This document shows, piece after piece, positions 57,264 to 64,000 of a stretch of DNA of 64,000 nt. The DNA is taken from contig JANVFP010000037.1 in NCBI GenBank assembly GCA_027919835.1, forward strand, positions 124,001 through 188,000. The letters are read 5' to 3'. A program made the translations under genes and the position numbers. The notes under the pieces are model-generated. The model searched no databases. It was not told the origin of the DNA and saw nothing but the letters and a program-made list of their open reading frames with translations. The DNA is from Lentinula raphanica. Its lineage: Eukaryota > Basidiomycota > Agaricomycetes > Agaricales > Omphalotaceae. Each line of letters begins with the position of its first letter. Position 1 is the first letter of the stretch.

Positions 57264-58778
57264 ATGGAATCCAATCACACTCCCATCCTACCAGACACCA
57301 ATGCAAAAGACCTCAATCGGCTTCAAATCCCTGATCTCAATGTACTCAATCTGGACCAAGATACTCAAACAGCTCTGCGCAGATTACAGGAGCAAGGGTT
57401 TGACCAAACAGATCTGTGTGTATACACTGCCGTATGCATTATTCATCATCATTGACGAGCATCGAACACAATGTAGCTCTTCTCAACTGCTGAAAAACCC
57501 TAGACGTCTAGCGGCCGTCCTGGTGTTGCTGTATTCCAGTCCTTCCCCATCTCGCCCCGAGTCATCAGATTCGCTAGAGCTACCGACATCATCAAAGGCT
57601 TCGACTCTCCGCGTCCTTCTCACTACCCGCTCTAAATCTCTACGATCTCATCCTGGTCAGACTGCGCTGCCAGGTGGAAGAGTAGACGAAGATGACAGAG
57701 AGCCCAAGGTTTTATGGGGTGCTGTGAGTGTATTCTTCAACGGCTTTCTCTCTCTCTCTCTTTCGTTTCATGCTTGTATAAACTATCTACTCATCATCAG
57801 TTCAGGTAGTTTAGAGAAGCATACGAAGAAGTCGGGCTACCATTCCCTACGGCTCTTTTGTCGACCGTTTCAAACACGCCTGCGTCTAGCTCAAATGGAG
57901 AACTGGGATCAACGCCGATGTTGGATGACAAACAGACGATTTCGGAACTTAGTCTTCCACACATACCTGATATACACATCTTGTGCACGCTTTCGCCTCA
58001 TCTATCTCAGTGGGGACTCATCGTTGTTCCCGTGCGTATTCTCTTCCTTGTCCTTACTTTTATTTTACCTATCTCACTATAATCTATCGCTTCAGGTGAT
58101 CGCATATCTTTCTGGTCCAATATCCTCTGCCTCGACTTCAACACACGAATATACTCTCTCGCCCAATCTGACATTACGTGCAAATCCTACCGAGGTGGAT
58201 CGTATTTTCACACATCCATTAGAGTCCGTTTTGGACCCCTCGCTAGCTTCCACGAGTGGGGATCTTAGTGACCTCGCTGAGAAAGGAAGCGAAGACTGGC
58301 CCTATGAAGAGGATCTATATGTATGTGCTTACTCTCCGCCTCTACTTCGAAAGATTACTCGCATTGATCAATCTGATCTTTCGTTCTGATATCTAACAAT
58401 GCTCTATCTTCCATGTCGTGTTCATCTTCGTGTCATTGAATTCCTTAGAACACTGTTACTCATCATTCACCCACAGAACTTCACCGACCGCCCTTTTCCT
58501 CAACTCGGCAACAGTGTATACAGGATGCACCGATTTCGTTCTGTTGCCTCACCAATCAAGGGGTTGACGGCAGAAATTCTGGTATGTGGTCCTTGACAAA
58601 CGCTCCTGTCGAGGATACATAGTCATAACTCCCTTCTATCATATACTAGATGCGCATCGCACGCATAGCATACGCTCGTGCCCCCGTTCCGTCTATCGAG
58701 CAATATGCACCCGGGCAAATCACAGGGTTCGAAGAGATCAGCAAAGCTCTGGATCAGTATGGTGGAATAAGGCCGTAG
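57264..58778 (+). CDS. Nudix hydrolase, CoA diphosphatase-like
   Basis: Likely peroxisomal or mitochondrial CoA/acyl-CoA diphosphatase (Pcd1/NUDT7-8 group). Start MESNHTPILPDTNAKDLNRL at 57264; an upstream in-frame stretch (57205) begins outside the supported start. Exons give KNPRRLAAVLVLLYSS, RSKSLRSHPGQTALPGGRVD and, across an intron with acceptor AGGTAG near 57808, the Nudix box LPGGRVDEDDREP..WGAFR then EAYEEVGLP, matching GX5EX7REXXEEXG allowing for the family's GGR start. Further: CTLSPHLSQWGLIVVP, then VIAYLSGPISSASTS, RFRSVASPIKGLTAEIL and RIARIAYARAPVPSIEQYAP, stop at 58778. The Ser/Thr-rich insert after the Nudix helix is long. No clear peroxisomal tripeptide at the end (ends GGIRP). 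Confidence 0.8.
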
Positions 58779-59185
58779 CCATGCAGATTTGAGTGGTGGA
58801 CCAGGATAGGTAGAATATAGATGATATAGGACGACAGAATGTTGCCAATAGAGGGATTCTTTTGCGAGATTCCAGACAGTAGAGTCAAGGGATATAGTGT
58901 TCTTGTTTCGTGACAGCGTGTGTATCGCCTATAAACCAAGTTCATATACGCAGAATGGCAGACGCAGAATGGGGTTCGGCATACTGTAACTCTGAGAATA
59001 ACTCGCAAGGAGCCACTGAAGCTGGAGCCCAGTCTTAAAGATCTCAGAACCGAAATTTCTCGAAGACGTTGTGATCAATGTTCACTTTTTGATAGCCCTC
59101 GTATACTACACGTTTGTACAGAAAGCGTCCTGAGGAACACAGATGTCTGTCTCTAGTTACCTATAGAGTCAGACTGATTATAAAG
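58779..59185. other. Convergent intergenic gap
   Basis: 3'-to-3' spacer between the Nudix and GH3 genes; no gene recognised. Confidence 0.45.
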
Positions 59186-62100
59186 TTACTGAGACGTCCA
59201 GGTGGCGTTCTGAAAGCGCGTACGAAGGTTATCGAATCGACCCAAGATGCATAGATTGAAAAGAACTCACAAGAGGAAGATCACGCGAGCTTCCGCCCAC
59301 CGAGATACCAAAGGTACCGCTTGGGATATACCAATACTGGTCAACAACAGACCACGAACTGACATCTTTGCGGCGGATAGGGAATGAAACCACAGCGGAA
59401 TCGCCGGGCGCTAGGTCCTTGGCTTTGTCAAACCCTCGTAACTGACGAACAGGTTGGTTGTCTCCTGGGATGGAGATGTACTACAAGATCGAGAGGAAAG
59501 GAGTTTAGAAAACTAATGGCAATGCTCGAACGGATGGACTACGACTAACCAACTGAGCGACTTCGCTCCCAGTGACATTTCCGGTATTTGTGATAGTCGC
59601 GAAAACGGTGAACAGAACATCGTAAAGCGAATTTTTACCGTTCCACATTTCGAACGGCTCTGCTGTGTCCATCACAGAGGTATCATCTTTTTCCCATCGT
59701 CCCTCATCGACGATGATGTCGGAATAGCCGAATGTAGTGTACGAGAGACCGAAGCCGAATTCTGAGCAAGAATAAATGAACATTCAGGAATCGTTTGAGT
59801 AGCAGAAAGGCGCTATATACGCACCATATCGAGGAGTGATGCCCTTCTTGTCGAACCAGCGGTAGTCGATGAATACTCCCTCCGTGAAGTTTGATTCAGG
59901 CGAATAATCATCAGTGTAGATAACACCGTTGGGCTAGAAACATACGTTCAAAACGAGGAATCAGTCACAAGAATCGCCTATGGTACTTACAGGATAATCA
60001 TCCACACTCTTTCCCCAAGTCCAAGGAAGCTTGCCACTAGGAGCCACGTCCCCATATAAAACAGGAACCAAACCGTTCCCAGCTTCTTGTCCAGGAAGGT
60101 ACGCAACGAGGATCGCAGTCACGTTGGGATTGTCTGCCCATTTTTCAATATCGACAACACCGGTCGTGTGGATCACGACCACGACGTTGGAGGAGTAAGT
60201 TACCGCCAAGTCCATGAGGTTGTCGCCGTCACCCGCGATATCAAAGTTGGGAATGTCTGCACCTTCGGCGGAATACCTATTGAGGAAGACGAGGGTGACG
60301 TCGGCGTCAGGGAGGAGAGATGCAATTGCGTCTTCGGCGCCGATGGTGGTGGTACTGTTTGCGACAACAGCGGCGATCTGGTGCGAGAGGATGATAAGAC
60401 TCATCCTGTAGGAAAAGATGAGCTGGAGAACATACCTCCGCATTGTCTTCGATCGCCCGTTGCTGAAGTGCGTCGAGAGGCGTGACGATGTATGGTGCGA
60501 TGGCTGCTCCGCTTCCGCCTCCAGTGGATAATGTACCATTCTAGGAGCAAGCGAATCGACTCAATGACGGAAGATCAATGATAGGGAGATCAAGACATAC
60601 AAGATTGGATACATCGCAAGCGCTGTTTCCTGTACCGCATGCGTTGGGACCAAGGACGTTGTCAGTCGCGTCGTTACCTTGGATCAATCGCAAACGGTCA
60701 GAAAAACTGCCAGGAAGAGATCAGATGTTCGTACGACATACCGAGAACTGCAATTCGTTGAGGATGCTTCAATGGTAGACTGCCGGTGTTCTTCAGCAGA
60801 GTGACACTTGCTAAGCCAATATCCTTGATGAGTTTCGGCGAACTCGGTTTTCGAACGTTTCGGTAGCCAGACGTAGCGTTCAACGTGGGAGAACCGATTG
60901 TGTTCTATCGGGATGAGAGAAAGAGAGAGGCGTGAGCTATGTTAAATCGTGCATGGTGAATAAAGGTCAAAGCTTACGTAGACGAATTCTGGAAGTGGGC
61001 TAACGTCTTGACCGAGATAGTAATATCCAGTGAGGAGACGGACGACCTTGTCCCGAACGACAGCCTTACTGACGGTGCCGTTGTTGACGAGGTCGACCAG
61101 AGTTTCACCCCAGAAATTTCCCAGTTCAGCCGCAAATCCGGCACCGGGCATACCCTTGACACAAAGGAATAGTTAGCTACATCGACAGTAACCCTTGAAA
61201 GGAAAACAAACACACCACGTCAAGACCATTCTCCGCTGACGGTATAGTGTTCCATTGTCCTCCCCAGTCACTGATGACACCTCCTTGGAAGTTCAGCTCT
61301 TTTTTTAGAAGATTGTTGAGTCCTTTGGCATTGCTGCATGAATGAGTGTCGTTGATACGGTTGTACGAGCACCTAGGAAACGTACGAGGTCAACACGAGT
61401 TCAAAACTGAAAAAAGTGAACTTTGGACACTTACATGACATGACTCGTTCCAGCACGGACAGCTTCGGCAAAAGACCACATATAAAGCTCATGCATCGTC
61501 AGGTCATCTAGATTGGAAGAGATTCTATGGATATATCGTCAGCGAAGAGGAAGACGAATTCCGGAGATTTGTCATTTACGGCAATTGGATGTCTGCTTGA
61601 GAGACTTTATAAAGAGTCACATCGTCAGAAGCAAATGGATAAGTTTGAAGCGATATAATTACATCCGTCAACCTCAACGAAAATATTCCTCGATGTTTCT
61701 TGTTCGTAGGCTATCCACTAAGATATGTGTCAGATATGTTACAATGGTCGAGAGGGCTATGGAGGAAAGTCAGAAAACATACGTGTTTCGCGACTGAAGC
61801 TACACCAGCATGCGTGATGCCCAATACGGACTGGTAAGAAGCCACGCCAGTAGCATAAGGATCTGCGGAGAATCCTTCCCAAGCTCTCCCTTGACTGAGT
61901 CGTGCGTTAGACTACTAGGAGCGATTGCGTACAAAATCTACTTACAGAGGTGTACGCCCCAATGCTGTGTTAGTTTGTCAGCGTATGAAAAAAATGCCGA
62001 AAAAAGAGGTCTGAACTTACGACCGCCAGTGACTGGTGCCAACTGTGATTACCAGAATAGAAAGGTCAGTGGGAATGGATGAAAACAAATATTTATCACG

Positions 62101-62693
62101 AGATTTACCGCAATATGAACACCTTGATCGTGGAACTCTTGACCCATCGCTCTAGCCCTGGCGTACATGAGCTCCCGATCCCAAGTTGCAGCAACCGTTA
62201 CTCCAGCTGGGAACTGGGAAGATCCATACACGGCACGAGGCCCAATGGGTCCGTCTTGAAGACACATCTGCGGAATACCTAGTCGGGGAACCGCGCCTGT
62301 TTCTCCGACACACAAACCAACCACTCCGGTGGTCATCTATTGTACGCAGTGAGGTCACAAGGTAAGATTTTCATTCGGACTTGACTCACATTGACTAATT
62401 CTTCTACCGTCATCTGAGAAGCTGTTGCGTTAGCTTTGGCAAACGCAGCAGCCCATGATCTGCCTCCGTTAGCGAATGCTAGTACGATGTTCAGTTTGAA
62501 GGCAGAGTGAGAGTGGCTGTCAGATACACGTACGAGCAGGCCATTTAGTACTGTCTCCGTATTCACTCCCGTCCGTTGTGTTGAGGTCACGTCGAAAGAG
62601 GGAGCGTTCAAAGTTGAATCCGAGGCCGTTGAAGTACGCAAAAGCTGGATAAGGCGCGAGAAGAGCAGCGACGATGGCTCCTGCGAGAACCAT
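59186..62693 (-). CDS. Secreted GH3 beta-glucosidase
   Basis: Extracellular glycoside hydrolase family 3 enzyme releasing glucose from cello-oligosaccharides. Start [20 protein letters not shown] (signal peptide) at 62693. Exon landmarks from N to [81 protein letters not shown], then [20 protein letters not shown] with the nucleophile Asp in ISDW, NGLDVVMPG, the C-terminal GH3 domain ([46 protein letters not shown]) and the fibronectin-III-like tail ending [20 protein letters not shown]. Well over ten introns. No frame break noticed. Confidence 0.9.
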
Positions 62694-63567
62694 GATTCAA
62701 CCCGGGGGAGAACTGTTCATGACAGACTGCTTTGAACCTTTTATATCATTCACCCAGTCCCCTAACCCGCGAGGTACCTAAGAATTCTTCAACATTCAAG
62801 GCACCGATTCCCCAAATTATTCACCCCGCGAAGCGTAACACATCCGAAAACACGGGCGTTCTGTTAGGATGTTGGGTGAATCATGATCCTTCCTTCGTGA
62901 ACGTTTGTGTCTGCTTTCGGGAGTTGGGCGAGACGTCGGACTCCGCAAGCAGTCCGCTGTTGGATCACAACAGACAAAATCAATGCATAACAGTCAATAC
63001 CAAGGAACGAGCCGGGCCCCGCAAGTATTGTTTAGCTTGGGGCAGCCAAGTTAGAGGTAAAGACCGGAACTGATGAAGCCATGAAATTTATAGTGCATAA
63101 ATCAGCAGTTGATGTCGGAGATGTTATTTGCGTAAAACACTATCCGGTGATTGATAATCGATAGACATTGAACGCTGAAGCTGAAGCGCTGAAGGATAGA
63201 ATGTTTTTTTAAGAAAAGTTGGCTTCAAAGTGGCTGCTGACGGAAATGAATGGGGGATGAGGGGAAGTGGGGTATCGCAGTCAAAGCCAAGACTCTTCAA
63301 ACTCCGTACTGGGGAAGGGTGAGATGGGGGGGCCCGTCGTATCGCGTTCAAGAGGCTTATTAACGTTGATCGAATTTTCAGAAAGTGGAAGATCGGAAAT
63401 GAGAGAAGTTGGATTACTAAGCAAAACATTCACCGGTAACCTCGAGCCGGAATTCGGCCGAAACTCTGATCCATTGTCGTCGTCGTCGAGCTCGATGACA
63501 AGCACAGGGCCCTGAACCCACAGAATACTATCCTCGCTCGCGAGCATATACGAACATCACAATATTA
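62694..63567. other. Divergent promoter region
   Basis: About 870 bp between the GH3 gene and the MED25-like gene; short ORFs on both strands but no gene recognised. A cluster 'tcgtcgtcgtcgagctcg' at 63477-63496. Confidence 0.4.
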
Positions 63568-64000
63568 ATGGCTATGCAAGAATCATCTGCTCAAAAGCAT
63601 CCAGATTTTGGTGGCCTTGCCGTCGTTGTAGACTCTTCTGTGGCACTTGCGGGGAACTGGTTCATCATCCTCAAGTATCTTGGCCTCTTTGTTCAGAAAT
63701 TGATACAAACGAATCATGGAACCAGCGTGAGCCGAGTTTCACAACCAACAATGTCGAAATCCACTCATTCAACTATGTAGATACGCATCGCCTGGGTGAC
63801 CTATGGCCCACCAGACAGTGTACCCTCCTCGTTACTCAGCAAACGATATTTCGCAGAAATCATCGAAATCACGTCGTTATTGAAAGTTACGGATGAATTG
63901 CATCAGCTTGGGATAGGGACTACTCACTGTGGAGGGACGAGAGGCATGGCCATGTTAGAAGGTTTGGTTGCTGCTATCGAGGTACGTGTACGAATGGGTC
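63568..64000 (+). CDS. MED25-like vWA domain protein (5' part)
   Basis: N-terminus of a Mediator subunit 25-type protein, nuclear; the gene runs off the window. Start MAMQESSAQKHPDFGGLAVV at 63568, then VDSSVALAGNWFIIL, the first strand and metal-site region of the vWA-like fold. A 61-bp intron (GTGAGC..TATGTAG, ending 63780) leads to IAWVTYGPPDSVPSSLLSKR, YFAEIIEITSLLKVTDELHQ, GTTHCGGTRGMAMLEGLVAA, and a GTACGT donor near 63981. The V-T-Y-G-P and G-G-x-R-G-M-A-x-L-E-G words fit MED25. Without the rest this is a family-level call. Confidence 0.7.

Noticed and set aside
63124..63547. Minus-strand ORFs upstream of the MED25-like gene
   Set aside because: Two overlapping frames, no motif, no splice partners; probably promoter DNA.

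Overview
This window is nuclear DNA from a filamentous basidiomycete, most likely an Agaricomycete. Almost every gene is split by short introns of about 50-70 bases with GT..AG ends. There is a class I hydrophobin, a basidiomycete-style reducing polyketide synthase, a fungal DUF1748 protein, SEC9 and SPT2 homologues, and many genes for small secreted proteins. Several track ORFs begin at non-ATG codons, so I set starts and ends by joining exons by eye; individual splice sites remain predictions.

Layout. 0-3 kb: a multi-exon gene of unknown function with one doubtful exon join. 3.8-7.4 kb: SPT2 chromatin protein and a DHA1-type MFS transporter. 9.7-11.2 kb: an RRM/Gly-rich RNA-binding protein. 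11.8-12.8 kb: a secreted Ala/Gly/Ser-rich protein with many dibasic sites. 14.3-16.7 kb: a secreted type-B carboxylesterase. 17.1-20.2 kb: the t-SNARE gene SEC9, followed upstream by a chimeric gene whose N-terminus copies SEC9 and whose C-terminus is a coiled coil plus a Cys-rich zinc-cluster-like domain. 20.4-33.7 kb: a candidate biosynthetic cluster with a reducing PKS (KS-AT-DH-degenerate MT-degenerate ER-KR-ACP-TE), an unknown gene, a separate enoyl reductase that could replace the dead ER, and a monocarboxylate-type MFS transporter. 34.4 kb: a RidA-family gene.

35.1-39.6 kb holds two paralogous secreted-protein genes (family C). The second is split by an 863-bp transposon with 193-bp terminal inverted repeats. 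39.8-42.0 kb: a dihydrodipicolinate-synthase-family aldolase gene and a 5'-truncated duplicate. 43.7-44.6 kb: hydrophobin and tRNA-Ile(AAT).

45.2-55.1 kb is the most unusual part. It is a tandem array in which two types of small secreted-protein gene alternate, A-B-A-B-A-B, plus a truncated B, all on the minus strand. Both types share a palindrome just upstream of the ATG and a similar two-cysteine pattern, and the intergenic DNA is duplicated with them. Two non-autonomous DNA transposons sit in the first unit only. The right end carries DUF1748, a Nudix CoA diphosphatase-like gene, a GH3 beta-glucosidase and the 5' part of a MED25-like gene.
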